Under the pieces are notes generated by a model, which worked only from the letters and a program-made list of their open reading frames with translations, was not told the DNA's origin and did not search any database. Position numbers and translations under genes: made by a program. Below, one piece after another: positions 22,265-31,085 of a DNA stretch of 64,000 nt. The first letter of the stretch is position 1, and each line of letters starts with the position of its first letter. Source of the stretch: Macrococcoides animalis (lineage in GTDB: Bacteria > Bacillota > Bacilli > Staphylococcales > Staphylococcaceae); NCBI RefSeq assembly GCF_047425875.1, contig NZ_CP179727.1:496001-560000 (forward strand), written 5' to 3'.

Positions 22265-23797
22265 TTATTTCTGAATTAATGACTCACCTGTCATTTCAAC
22301 GGGTTTTTCAACACCTAATAAGTCAATCAATGTTGGTGCTAAATCTGCTAATCTACCACCACCGCGTAAAGTTACACCTTCACGTGTCACGATTACTGGT
22401 ACTGGGTTTGTCGTATGTGCTGTCATTGGTGTACCATCTTCCGTTAATACTTCATCAGAGTTACCATGGTCAGCAGTAATAATCGCTGTTCCACCCATCT
22501 CAATGATTTTATCCACAACTGCACCTAAACATTCATCAACGGCTTCAATTGCTTTAATAGTGGGTTCTAACATCCCTGAATGACCAACCATATCAGGGTT
22601 AGCAAAATTTAATAAGATTAAATCTAAGTCCCCTTTATCTAATTCAGCAAGTAATGCATCACGTACTTCATATGCACTCATTTCAGGTTTTAAATCATAA
22701 GTCGCAACTTTTGGAGAGTCAATTAATACACGGCGTTCTCCTTCAAACTCGTCATTGCGTCCACCACTCATAAAGTAAGTGACATGTGGATATTTTTCAG
22801 TTTCAGCAATACGTAGTTGTTGTAAACCGTTTTGGCTTGCAACTTCACCAATTGTATTCACTAAATCTTCTTTTACAAATACAACATCTGCTTTCACTTG
22901 ATCATTGTACTTCGTAAATGTAACGAATTTAATACCGATTAAACGTTTATCCATTTTGAAGCCATCAAATTCTTCATTTGTATAGACTTCAGATAATTGT
23001 GCCGCACGGTCAGGTCTGAAGTTGAAGAAAATCATTGCATCTCCATCGTTTACGCCAGTATTTTCTGATCCGACTTCATCATCTTTTACTACGAAAGGAA
23101 TAACAAATTCATCGTTCACATTATTAGCATAACTTGCCTCAACACCAGCTCTAGCTGATTTATACTCCACACCTTTACCATATGTCATGGCATCATATGC
23201 TAATTGTTCACGGTCCCATCGTTTGTCTCTATCCATTGCATAATAACGACCAGAAACAGATGCAAATTGACCCACACCGATTTCTTTAAACTGACGTTCA
23301 GTTTCTTCAATATACTGTAACGCAGTTTGTTGACCCACATCACGACCATCTAAAAATGCATGAACGTATACTTTTTCAATACCTTGCTCTTTTGCGAGTT
23401 TCAATAATGCAAATAAGTGTTTATAATGACTGTGTACTCCACCGTCAGATAATAATCCCATTAAGTGTAATGCAGATTCATGTTCTTTCACATGTTTCAT
23501 CGCATCAAGTAGCACTTCATTAGTAAAAAAGTCACCATCTTGAATTGATTTATTAATGCGTGTTAATGATTGATATACAATACGCCCCGCACCGATATTT
23601 AAATGTCCTACTTCAGAGTTACCCATTTGTCCTTCAGGTAAGCCCACATCAAGCCCACATGCCATTAACTGCTCATGTGGATACTTATTATAATATCGAT
23701 CAAAATTCGGTTTATTCGCTTGAGCTACTGCATTACCGAATGTTTCTTGTCGACATGCAAAGCCATCTAAGATAATTAAAGCTGTTGGGCTTTTCAT
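22265..23797 (-). CDS. gpmI: Phosphoglycerate mutase, 2,3-BPG-independent
   Basis: A 510-residue manganese-dependent mutase converting 3-phosphoglycerate to 2-phosphoglycerate. The alkaline-phosphatase-superfamily metal sites are visible: LIILDGFA at 8-15 with Asp11, QMGNSEVGH with catalytic Ser61, and C-terminal IITADHGNSDE and TAHTTNPVP. Its ATG overlaps the tpiA stop by one base (TAATG), so translation is coupled. Confidence 0.96.
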   Translation of the reverse strand: MKSPTALIILDGFACRQETFGNAVAQANKPNFDRYYNKYPHEQLMACGLDVGLPEGQMGNSEVGHLNIGAGRIVYQSLTRINKSIQDGDFFTNEVLLDAMKHVKEHESALHLMGLLSDGGVHSHYKHLFALLKLAKEQGIEKVYVHAFLDGRDVGQQTALQYIEETERQFKEIGVGQFASVSGRYYAMDRDKRWDREQLAYDAMTYGKGVEYKSARAGVEASYANNVNDEFVIPFVVKDDEVGSENTGVNDGDAMIFFNFRPDRAAQLSEVYTNEEFDGFKMDKRLIGIKFVTFTKYNDQVKADVVFVKEDLVNTIGEVASQNGLQQLRIAETEKYPHVTYFMSGGRNDEFEGERRVLIDSPKVATYDLKPEMSAYEVRDALLAELDKGDLDLILLNFANPDMVGHSGMLEPTIKAIEAVDECLGAVVDKIIEMGGTAIITADHGNSDEVLTEDGTPMTAHTTNPVPVIVTREGVTLRGGGRLADLAPTLIDLLGVEKPVEMTGESLIQK

Positions 23798-24546
23798 TAC
23801 TTAGCACCTTCTAACAATTTTACGAATGAATCAACTTCTAATGATGCGCCACCTACTAATGCGCCATCGATATTTTCATTTGCCATATATTCTTTAATGT
23901 TTTCAGGTTTAACAGAACCACCATATTGAATACGTACTGCTTGTGCAACCTCTGTATTAAAATCTTTCTCAATGATTGAACGAACGAATTTACATGAGTT
24001 TTCTGCATCTTCACTTGTAGCTGACTTGCCAGTTCCGATTGCCCAAATGGGTTCATATGCAATAACAGATGATTTTACTTGTTCTTCAGTAAAGCCTTTT
24101 AATGCATTAGATACTTGAGATCCAACACGTGCTTCGAATTCGCCAGCTTCACGTTCAGTATCTGTTTCACCACAGCAAATGATAGGTGTCATACCATGCT
24201 TAAATACAGCTAAAGCTTTTTTATTTACATCTTCGTCTGTTTCACCAAAGTATTCACGACGTTCAGAGTGTCCTAATACAACATATTTTACACCTAAGTC
24301 TTTTAATGCTGCAGGAGAAGTTTCACCAGTAAACGCTCCATTATCTTCGAAATAACAGTTTTGAGCTCCAATGTTTAAACCTTCTACATTTGCACTTACC
24401 AAAGCATCTAATTGAATAGCTGGTGCACAAATCACTGCATCAACGCTATCTGTGCTTGGTAAAGATGGTAAGTTTGATACAAAGTCTTTTGCTTCTTTTA
24501 CTGTTTTGTTCATTTTCCAGTTTCCTGCGATAATTGGTTTTCTCAT
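23797..24546 (-). CDS. tpiA: Triosephosphate isomerase
   Basis: The start at 24546 (MRKPIIAGNWKMNKT) is chosen because AGGTGG lies 8 nt before it, giving 249 aa; S. aureus TpiA is about four residues longer. Catalytic Lys in NWKMNKT, His in GHSERREYFGE and Glu in AYEPIWAIGTG are intact, with the phosphate loop IQYGGSVKP. It interconverts DHAP and glyceraldehyde-3-phosphate. It lies 16 nt after pgk. Confidence 0.96.
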   Translation of the reverse strand: MRKPIIAGNWKMNKTVKEAKDFVSNLPSLPSTDSVDAVICAPAIQLDALVSANVEGLNIGAQNCYFEDNGAFTGETSPAALKDLGVKYVVLGHSERREYFGETDEDVNKKALAVFKHGMTPIICCGETDTEREAGEFEARVGSQVSNALKGFTEEQVKSSVIAYEPIWAIGTGKSATSEDAENSCKFVRSIIEKDFNTEVAQAVRIQYGGSVKPENIKEYMANENIDGALVGGASLEVDSFVKLLEGAK

Positions 24547-24562
24547 TTTAACATCCACCTTT

Positions 24563-25753
24563 TTATTTTTCAGAGATTGATTTAATACCAGGTAATTCCT
24601 TACCTTCTAAATATTCTAATGATGCTCCGCCACCTGTTGAAATATGAGTAAATTTATCAGCAAACCCTAAATCCATTGCTGCTGCTGCTGAATCTCCACC
24701 GCCGATAATTGTAGTAGCACCTTCTAAATGCGCAATTGCTTCACAAACGCCGATTGTACCTTTTGCAAAGTTACTCATTTCGAATACACCCATAGGTCCA
24801 TTCCATACAACAGTTTTAGCACCTTCTAATTCATTTTTGAATAATTCAATGGTCTTTGGTCCGATATCTAATGATTGTAATTCTTGTGGAATTTCATCAA
24901 CAGATACTGTAGAAATTTCACCATCATTTGAGAATTCTTTTGTTACAACAGCATCTACCGGTAATACTATTTTACCTTCACCACGAGCCAATAAATCATT
25001 CGCTAATTCAATCTTATCTTCTTCTAATAATGATTGACCGATTTCTTTACCTTGTGCTTTTAAGAATGTATAAGCCATACCGCCGCCAATTAATACTTTA
25101 TCTGCAACCTTTAATAAGTTTTCAATAACACCAATTTTATCTGATACTTTTGCACCACCTAAAATTGCAACAACTGGGCGTTCTGGGTTTTCTACAACAC
25201 CACCGATAAATTTAATTTCTTTTTCCATTAGGAAACCGGCAGCAGTTTCTAAGTGAGTTGCTACTCCAACGTTAGAAGCATGTTCACGGTGAGCTGTACC
25301 AAAAGCATCATTTACAAATACATCACCTAAAGAAGCCCAATACTTACCTAATTCAGGATCGTTTTTGCTTTCTTTTTTGCCATCTACATCTTCAAAACGT
25401 GTGTTTTCAAACAATAGTACATCTCCACTTTTTAAACCTTCGATTGCTGATTCTAATGCAGCTCCGCGCGTTTCTGCTACGAACTTCACTTCTTTACCTA
25501 ATAAATCAGTTAAACGTGTTGCTACAGGTTGTAATGATAACTTCGCTTTATCCTCTTCAGCTTTCACTTTACCTAAGTGAGAGAATAAAATAACTTTACC
25601 ACCTTGTTCAATAATATATTTAATAGTAGGTAATGCTTCTACGATGCGGTTATCATTCGTAATCGCACCATCTTTCATAGGTACGTTGAAATCTGCACGT
25701 ACTAAAACCTTTTTATCTTTTAAGTCTAAATCTGAAACAATTTTTTTAACCAT
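24563..25753 (-). CDS. pgk: Phosphoglycerate kinase
   Basis: A 396-residue two-domain kinase making ATP from 1,3-bisphosphoglycerate. The N-terminal signature KKVLVRADFNVPMKDG (14-29), the VAILGGAKVSDKI hinge and the C-terminal nucleotide loop TIIGGGDSAAAAMDLG are present. GGAGGCC precedes the ATG. It follows gapA after 116 bp, in which no strong terminator is visible. Confidence 0.97.
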   Translation of the reverse strand: MVKKIVSDLDLKDKKVLVRADFNVPMKDGAITNDNRIVEALPTIKYIIEQGGKVILFSHLGKVKAEEDKAKLSLQPVATRLTDLLGKEVKFVAETRGAALESAIEGLKSGDVLLFENTRFEDVDGKKESKNDPELGKYWASLGDVFVNDAFGTAHREHASNVGVATHLETAAGFLMEKEIKFIGGVVENPERPVVAILGGAKVSDKIGVIENLLKVADKVLIGGGMAYTFLKAQGKEIGQSLLEEDKIELANDLLARGEGKIVLPVDAVVTKEFSNDGEISTVSVDEIPQELQSLDIGPKTIELFKNELEGAKTVVWNGPMGVFEMSNFAKGTIGVCEAIAHLEGATTIIGGGDSAAAAMDLGFADKFTHISTGGGASLEYLEGKELPGIKSISEK

Positions 25754-25869
25754 CTTTGTGGCCTCCTATAAAATATTAGTTCTTACCATGTTTATTGTAA
25801 CAATGAAACCCTAATATTAAAATAAGCGAGAGAAGCGTAATCTTCTCCCGCTTACGCGTGTTAATATTC

Positions 25870-26877
25870 TTATTTATTTTGTCCAGCAAAGTATTCTAAA
25901 GTACGAACTAATTGAGCTGTGTAACTCATTTCGTTATCGTACCAAGATACTGTTTTAACCATTTGGTGGTCACCAACAGTCATAACACGTGTTTGTGTTG
26001 CATCGAATAATGAACCGTATGTGATACCAATGATATCAGAAGATACGATCTCATCTTCAGTGTAACCGAATGATTCATTAGAAGCAGCTTTCATAGCAGC
26101 GTTCACTTCTTCAACTGTTACTTCTTTTTCTAAAATAGTTGTTAACTCAGTTACAGAACCAGTTGCTACTGGAACACGTTGTGCTGATCCATCTAATTTA
26201 CCTTTTAATTCAGGAATAACTAAACCGATTGCTTTAGCCGCACCAGTTGAGTTAGGTACGATGTTATTTGCTGCAGCACGTGCACGACGGAAGTCACCTT
26301 TAGCATGTGGTGCATCTAATGTATTTTGATCACCAGTGTATGCGTGAACTGTCATCATTAAACCTTCGATAATTCCAAATTCGTCTTGTAATACTTTAGC
26401 CATAGGAGCTAAACAGTTAGTAGTACATGAAGCACCAGAAATGATTTCTTCAGTACCATCTAAAACATCGTGGTTTACATTGTAAACTACAGTTTTTAAA
26501 TCACCAGTAGCTGGTGCTGAGATTAATACTTTTTTCGCACCAGCTGTGATATGTGCTTGTGCTTTTTCTTTATCAGTAAAGAAACCAGTACATTCTAAAA
26601 CATAATCGATTTCTAATTCACCCCATGGTAATTCAGCAGGGTTTGGATTGTCGTATGATTTGATTTCACGGCCATTAACACGGAAACCACCTTCGATTAC
26701 TTCCACTTCTTCTTTGAAGCGACCTTGAGTTGTATCATATTTTAATAAATGAGCTAACATTTTATCGTCTGTTAAGTCGTTTACTGCTACTACCTCGATA
26801 CCTTCTACTTCTTGTAATCTTCTGAATGCTAAACGTCCAATTCTACCAAAACCGTTAATTGCTACTTTTACTGCCAT
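25870..26877 (-). CDS. gapA: Glyceraldehyde-3-phosphate dehydrogenase (glycolytic)
   Basis: A 335-residue NAD-dependent GAPDH. The Rossmann motif NGFGRIGRLAFRR (8-20) is followed by Asp in VNDLTDD, which favours NAD, and the active site SGASCTTNCLAP has Cys151. It lies directly after gapR in the glycolytic cluster, marking it as the catabolic GapA rather than gluconeogenic GapB. A 218-bp gap separates it from gapR and may carry an extra promoter or a processing site. Confidence 0.96.
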   Translation of the reverse strand: MAVKVAINGFGRIGRLAFRRLQEVEGIEVVAVNDLTDDKMLAHLLKYDTTQGRFKEEVEVIEGGFRVNGREIKSYDNPNPAELPWGELEIDYVLECTGFFTDKEKAQAHITAGAKKVLISAPATGDLKTVVYNVNHDVLDGTEEIISGASCTTNCLAPMAKVLQDEFGIIEGLMMTVHAYTGDQNTLDAPHAKGDFRRARAAANNIVPNSTGAAKAIGLVIPELKGKLDGSAQRVPVATGSVTELTTILEKEVTVEEVNAAMKAASNESFGYTEDEIVSSDIIGITYGSLFDATQTRVMTVGDHQMVKTVSWYDNEMSYTAQLVRTLEYFAGQNK

Positions 26878-27095
26878 GAATAATGGCCTCCTTTATATAT
26901 CTTTTATATTTTATTAGGGTTAATCCCTAAGTAAATCCTTGTTGAGCATTAATAGCGAATGTACACAATAAGTATAAATTAACTATTAACATTACCTAAT
27001 ACAACAACACCTTAATTATAACCACAAATCTCTACAAAAGAAAAATATTACGCATGTAATTCTAGCTATTCTCTTTAATTTTAATACTTGAGCTA

Positions 27096-28139
27096 TTATA
27101 GTACAGGCATTGCTTGTTGTTTAATTTGTTGCGTTAACCAATGTGCAACTGTTGAATCGATGATTAATATTGTATGTTTCGGTGCAACTTTTAAATATGC
27201 TTCAATAGCATGCTGTTTAGTACTACCACCTGCAACAGCAATAATTTTCATAGATTCGTTTAAATCATCCAATTGAATACCAATTGTTCTCACTTTATGA
27301 ACAACCTCACCTGCTGCGTTAAAGTAATAACCAAATGCTTCGGCAACTGCTTGTTGTTCATCAAGCATCTTGAAATCATCATTTGAAGAATGTCTACGCT
27401 TAGCCATCTTCATAGCATCACCCACACCATGTATCAGTATGTTTGCGTGCTTTATATGATCAAGAACACGTTTCACAGAAGGTTCATTGACTAGTGTTTT
27501 ATATGCTTCCTCACTCACTTGATCTGGCACATATAAAACTTCAAACTGACTTTTCCCATGTTCAGCCATTTGTTGAACAACAGCATTTGCTTGAAAAGAC
27601 AAGTCTTCACCTAAACCACCACGTGCTGGTGTAAATGTTATGCGTTTGTTTAATGGCTTAAGTTGGTTTGCGACACTTAACATCGTTGATCCACCTGTAA
27701 CTGATACGATATCACCATCTTGAACAATGCGTTGAAGTACGTTACTTGCTGCTTCACCGAGTCTGTTCTTAACAATGTCGTCTGTATCAACATTACCATT
27801 TACAACAATCACTTCATTTAAACCATAATGCAGTTTAATTTGTTGAGATAAACTTTCGAGTGCTGCATAACCTTCCATTAAAGATTGCAGTTCTGACAAT
27901 AAGTCTATTCCTTCATCTGTAATCGTCATACCTTTAGAAGATATGTTGACTAAGCCTTGTGCTTTCAACAAATCAATCTCTGATCGTAAGACCCTTTCAG
28001 TAATCAATAAAATGTCACTTAAGGCTCTGCGACCAATCGGTTGATGAAGATGAATTGTATCTAAGATTAAATATCGTCGATACATCTTTTCAATTAAATC
28101 GGGAATCAGAAGTTGTTGAACCTTTAATAAATGATTCAT
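27096..28139 (-). CDS. gapR: Glycolytic operon repressor GapR/CggR
   Basis: A 347-residue SorC/DeoR-type regulator. The N-terminal helix-turn-helix (about 30-62, RRALSDILLITERVLRSEID) is followed by a sugar-phosphate-binding domain with VSVTGGSTMLSVANQL (about 151-166) and IHGVGDAMKMA. CggR represses gapA-pgk-tpiA-gpmI-eno and is released by fructose-1,6-bisphosphate. AAGGAGG precedes the ATG. A matching operator lies 32-56 bp upstream, suggesting autoregulation of the operon. Confidence 0.92.
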   Translation of the reverse strand: MNHLLKVQQLLIPDLIEKMYRRYLILDTIHLHQPIGRRALSDILLITERVLRSEIDLLKAQGLVNISSKGMTITDEGIDLLSELQSLMEGYAALESLSQQIKLHYGLNEVIVVNGNVDTDDIVKNRLGEAASNVLQRIVQDGDIVSVTGGSTMLSVANQLKPLNKRITFTPARGGLGEDLSFQANAVVQQMAEHGKSQFEVLYVPDQVSEEAYKTLVNEPSVKRVLDHIKHANILIHGVGDAMKMAKRRHSSNDDFKMLDEQQAVAEAFGYYFNAAGEVVHKVRTIGIQLDDLNESMKIIAVAGGSTKQHAIEAYLKVAPKHTILIIDSTVAHWLTQQIKQQAMPVL

Positions 28140-28170
28140 GTGACTCCTCCTTTAATTGATAACGCTAATT

Positions 28171-28195
28171 GGACTCGTTTCGTCCCGCATGGGTC
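28171..28195 (-). promoter_or_regulatory. CggR-type operator upstream of gapR
   Basis: On the minus strand CGGGAC-N6-AGTC matches a half of the Bacillus CggR operator (CGGGAC-N6-TGTC) at all but one position. A GACCCATG element directly precedes it. Confidence 0.55.
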
Positions 28196-28339
28196 AAAAA
28201 CCAACTTACGTTACAAAGCAATCATAACAAGCATTCATTTCTTTTGCAAGCATTAAGAAAAATTAAAAACGTTTACATTAAAAATTTTTATTATATTGTT
28301 CATAAGCAAGGTTAATAAACAGTTTACTTATGTAAATAA

Positions 28340-28597
28340 CTACACATTATTAATGTCATCCGTAAAATATTCTATAATCGTTACGAAATCAACTTGCCCT
28401 TCTTGGACAATTTTTTGATTTGATCTGTCTATAAGTACTGGTACCCTCAAACAATATAAAGTATTCAATACCTCATTTTCTTCTATATTAACTTCTTCTA
28501 TATTAAATTTGACATCTTCTTTTGCAAGATTGATTTGAATTTTAGCATCTTCACATAATCCGCAATTGGGTTGAATATACAATATTAATTCTTTCAT
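28340..28597 (-). CDS. Glutaredoxin-like thiol-disulfide protein
   Basis: The start at 28597 (MKELILYIQPNCGLC) is supported by GGGAG 7 nt upstream and gives 85 aa. The redox motif is Cys12-Gly-Leu-Cys15 after the first strand; a cis-proline loop LRVPVLID and an acidic C-terminal helix complete a compact glutaredoxin fold. The family (DUF836-like) is uncharacterised in staphylococci. It stands alone between gapR and clpP. Confidence 0.8.
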   Translation of the reverse strand: MKELILYIQPNCGLCEDAKIQINLAKEDVKFNIEEVNIEENEVLNTLYCLRVPVLIDRSNQKIVQEGQVDFVTIIEYFTDDINNV

Positions 28598-28738
28598 TAT
28601 AATCTCCCTCATCTAATCTTTATTTTTATGTTATCTATGTATTAAGTTATAAAAACGCAATGTTTAATATATTGTTGCGCTTCACTATGAATATATACTC
28701 ACTACTATTATAATAGTATTAACAATGAATAAGAAATT

Positions 28739-28756
28739 TTTGAACACTAGTTCAAA
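28739..28756. promoter_or_regulatory. LexA-like palindrome upstream of clpP
   Basis: TTTGAAC-ACTA-GTTCAAA is a perfect 7-4-7 palindrome containing the GAAC-N4-GTTC core of Gram-positive LexA boxes (consensus CGAACATATGTTCG). The outer bases are T/A rather than C/G, so binding is uncertain. It lies 3 bp from the CtsR box. Confidence 0.4.
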
Positions 28757-28758
28757 TC

Positions 28759-28775
28759 TTTGACTATATTTGACT
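28759..28775. promoter_or_regulatory. CtsR operator of clpP
   Basis: The reverse complement reads AGTCAAATATAGTCAAA, a perfect match to the CtsR heptad repeat (A/G)GTCAAAnAn(A/G)GTCAAA. It overlaps the likely -35 (TTGACT) of the clpP promoter, 47 bp before the start codon, the expected place for heat-shock repression. Confidence 0.88.
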
Positions 28776-28821
28776 TTATAGTGTATATTATTTTTAACAG
28801 TAAATAAGGAGGCAATATATT

Positions 28822-29415
28822 ATGAATTTAATACCAACAGTAATCGAGTCAACAAACCGTGGTGAGCGTGCTTATGACATTTATTCACGTTTACTTAAAG
28901 ATAGAATTATTATGTTAGGATCTGCTATTGATGATAACGTAGCCAATTCAATCGTTTCACAACTTTTATTTTTACAAGCACAAGATGCAGAGAAAGATAT
29001 TTATTTATATATCAATTCTCCAGGCGGAAGCGTAACCGCAGGCATGGCAATTTATGATACGATGCAACACATTAAACCAGATGTTCAAACAATTTGTATC
29101 GGAATGGCAGCTTCAATGGGTTCATTTTTATTAGCAGCGGGTGCCAAAGGTAAACGTTTCGCATTGCCAAATGCAGAAGTTATGATTCACCAACCTTTAG
29201 GTGGTGCTCAAGGTCAAGCGACTGAAATAGAAATCGCTGCTCGTCATATCCTAAAAACACGCGAAAAATTAAATAGTATATTATCAGAACGTACAGGACA
29301 ACCGATTGAAAAAATCGAAAAAGATACTGATCGTGATAACTTCTTATCTGCAGATGAAGCAAAAGAATACGGTTTAATCGATGAAGTAATGCATCCAATT
29401 GAAGAAAAGAAATAA
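28822..29415 (+). CDS. clpP: ATP-dependent Clp protease proteolytic subunit
   Basis: A 197-residue serine peptidase forming the 14-mer ClpP barrel that works with ClpX and ClpC. The triad is Ser98 (GMAASMGS), His123 (MIHQP) and Asp172. AAGGAGG precedes the ATG. It has its own CtsR-controlled promoter and a strong terminator, and the position near whiA/gapR matches S. aureus. ClpXP degrades tmRNA-tagged proteins, linking it functionally to ssrA/smpB in this window. Confidence 0.97.
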   Translation: MNLIPTVIESTNRGERAYDIYSRLLKDRIIMLGSAIDDNVANSIVSQLLFLQAQDAEKDIYLYINSPGGSVTAGMAIYDTMQHIKPDVQTICIGMAASMGSFLLAAGAKGKRFALPNAEVMIHQPLGGAQGQATEIEIAARHILKTREKLNSILSERTGQPIEKIEKDTDRDNFLSADEAKEYGLIDEVMHPIEEKK

Positions 29416-29462
29416 CGTCAATATTATTACTAAATTTCTTATGTTAATATTTAGTTATTCAA

Positions 29463-29487
29463 AGTCTAGACAATAATTGTCTAGACT
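29463..29487 (+). terminator. clpP terminator
   Basis: The 11-bp stem AGTCTAGACAA/TTGTCTAGACT has a 3-nt loop and is followed by T7. Confidence 0.9.
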
Positions 29488-29543
29488 TTTTTTACTTTCT
29501 ATTTTTTTACTTTCTACGAGTACTAAAAAAAATAATAAATTAG

Positions 29544-29582
29544 TTTACAAAAAATTTACAAAATTCCACTACTGTATTTACA
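29544..29582 (+). promoter_or_regulatory. PhoP box upstream of the alkaline phosphatase
   Basis: TTTACA occurs at 29544, 29555 and 29577, with a degenerate CCACTA at 29566, giving four elements at exact 11-bp spacing. This is the tandem TT(A/T)ACA pattern bound by PhoP in Bacillus. It lies about 60 bp before the phoB start. Confidence 0.75.
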
Positions 29583-29638
29583 AAGATTTGATAAATTTAT
29601 ATTGCATTAAAAAACTAAAATATATTTGGAGGCTTACC

Positions 29639-31009
29639 ATGAAGAAAATCAATAAAGTATTAGCAACAACTCTTACTGCTGGTTTATTAGTAACTTCATT
29701 ACCAATTACAGATGTTTCAAACACTGCAAAAGCAGCAACTAAGGTATGTAAACCTAGTTCAACTCCTAAAAACGTTATTTTTATGATTGGTGACGGTATG
29801 GGTCCATCATTCGTTGCTGCACATAGATACATGCGTGATAACACCGCAACTAAAAAATTAGATAGAATTTCATTTGATGACTACTTATTAGGTGCACAAA
29901 CTACTATCGCTGATGACGAGCATCAAAACATCACTGACTCAGCTTCTGCAGCAACTGCAATGAGTGCAGGTGTAAAAACTTATAACAGTGCTATCGCTGT
30001 TGATGTAAACAAAACAGAAGTTAAAACTGTATTAGAGCAAGCTAAATCAAAAAGAAAATCAACTGGCTTAGTTGCTACTAGTGAAGTAACTCATGCAACA
30101 CCTGCTGCTTATGGAGCACATGATGAGTCTCGTAAAAACATGCCAGCTATAGCTGATGATTATTTCGATGAAATGATTAATAAACAACACAAAGTTGACG
30201 TTATCCTTGGTGGTGGTAGAGATTACTTCAAACGTTCTGATAGAAACTTAATTAAAGAATTTAAAAATGATGGATATAAATATGTTTCTAGCAAAAAAGG
30301 GTTATTAAAAGCAGCATCAGATTCTAAAGCGAAACAAATCCTAGGTTTATTCTCACCAGGAGGTATGCCAAAAATGATTGACAGAGACGCTAACATGCCT
30401 TCATTAAAGCAAATGACAAATACTGCAATAAAGAAATTATCTAAAAACAAAAATGGTTTCTTCTTAATGGTAGAAGGTTCTCAAATTGACTGGGCAGGTC
30501 ATGCTAACGATATCACAGGTGCTATGAGTGAAATGCAAGATTTCGATGCTGCATTCCAAGAAGCAATCAAATATGCTAAAAATGACTGTAACACATTAGT
30601 TATCGCGACTGCTGACCACTCAACTGGTGGTTTATCAATGGGTCAAGGTGGAGAATATAACTTCTTCGTAGATCCAATCAAAAAAATGAAACGTACACCT
30701 GAATATTTACGTGCTCAAATGATGAAAGATGGTGCTAACATAGACTCTATCATCAAAGAAAATATTGGCTTCGAATTAGAGGCTGAAGAAGTTCAAAGCA
30801 TTAAAGAAGCTGTAGCTGCTAAAGATGCTGTTAAAATTGAAGATGCAATTGAAAAACCAGTAAATAAAAGAAGTTTCACAGGTTGGACAACTGGTGGTCA
30901 TACTGGGGAAGACGTATATATTTACGGATATGGACCAGGTAGTGAACAATGGCGCGGTAGCATGGATAACACAGATAACGCAAAACGTATCTTTAAATTC
31001 TTCAAATAA
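29639..31009 (+). CDS. phoB: Secreted alkaline phosphatase
   Basis: The start at 29639 (MKKINKVLATTLTAG) has a TTGGAGG site; the frame extends upstream through the promoter and should be ignored there. The 456-residue product has a Sec signal peptide cleaved after AKA (about 32). The metal/catalytic motifs are complete: MIGDGMG with Asp52, NITDSASAAT with nucleophile Ser101, VEGSQIDWAGH, ATADHSTGG and GWTTGGHTGED. It releases phosphate from organic esters outside the cell using zinc and magnesium. A phased PhoP box upstream indicates induction by phosphate starvation. Confidence 0.94.
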   Translation: MKKINKVLATTLTAGLLVTSLPITDVSNTAKAATKVCKPSSTPKNVIFMIGDGMGPSFVAAHRYMRDNTATKKLDRISFDDYLLGAQTTIADDEHQNITDSASAATAMSAGVKTYNSAIAVDVNKTEVKTVLEQAKSKRKSTGLVATSEVTHATPAAYGAHDESRKNMPAIADDYFDEMINKQHKVDVILGGGRDYFKRSDRNLIKEFKNDGYKYVSSKKGLLKAASDSKAKQILGLFSPGGMPKMIDRDANMPSLKQMTNTAIKKLSKNKNGFFLMVEGSQIDWAGHANDITGAMSEMQDFDAAFQEAIKYAKNDCNTLVIATADHSTGGLSMGQGGEYNFFVDPIKKMKRTPEYLRAQMMKDGANIDSIIKENIGFELEAEEVQSIKEAVAAKDAVKIEDAIEKPVNKRSFTGWTTGGHTGEDVYIYGYGPGSEQWRGSMDNTDNAKRIFKFFK

Positions 31010-31024
31010 TTTATTTATTTAAAG

Positions 31025-31051
31025 AATCCAGGCACATATTGTGCCTGGATT
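31025..31051 (+). terminator. phoB terminator
   Basis: The 12-bp stem AATCCAGGCACA/TGTGCCTGGATT has a 3-nt loop followed by T-rich sequence. Some read-through into the lipoprotein gene 35 bp on is possible. Confidence 0.85.
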
Positions 31052-31085
31052 TTATTTTTATTTCTAATTCTAAAGGAGATTTTCT

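Noticed and set aside
29477..29638. Upstream extension of the alkaline phosphatase frame
   Set aside because: It covers the clpP terminator and the PhoP box; the signal peptide begins at 29639 behind TTGGAGG.
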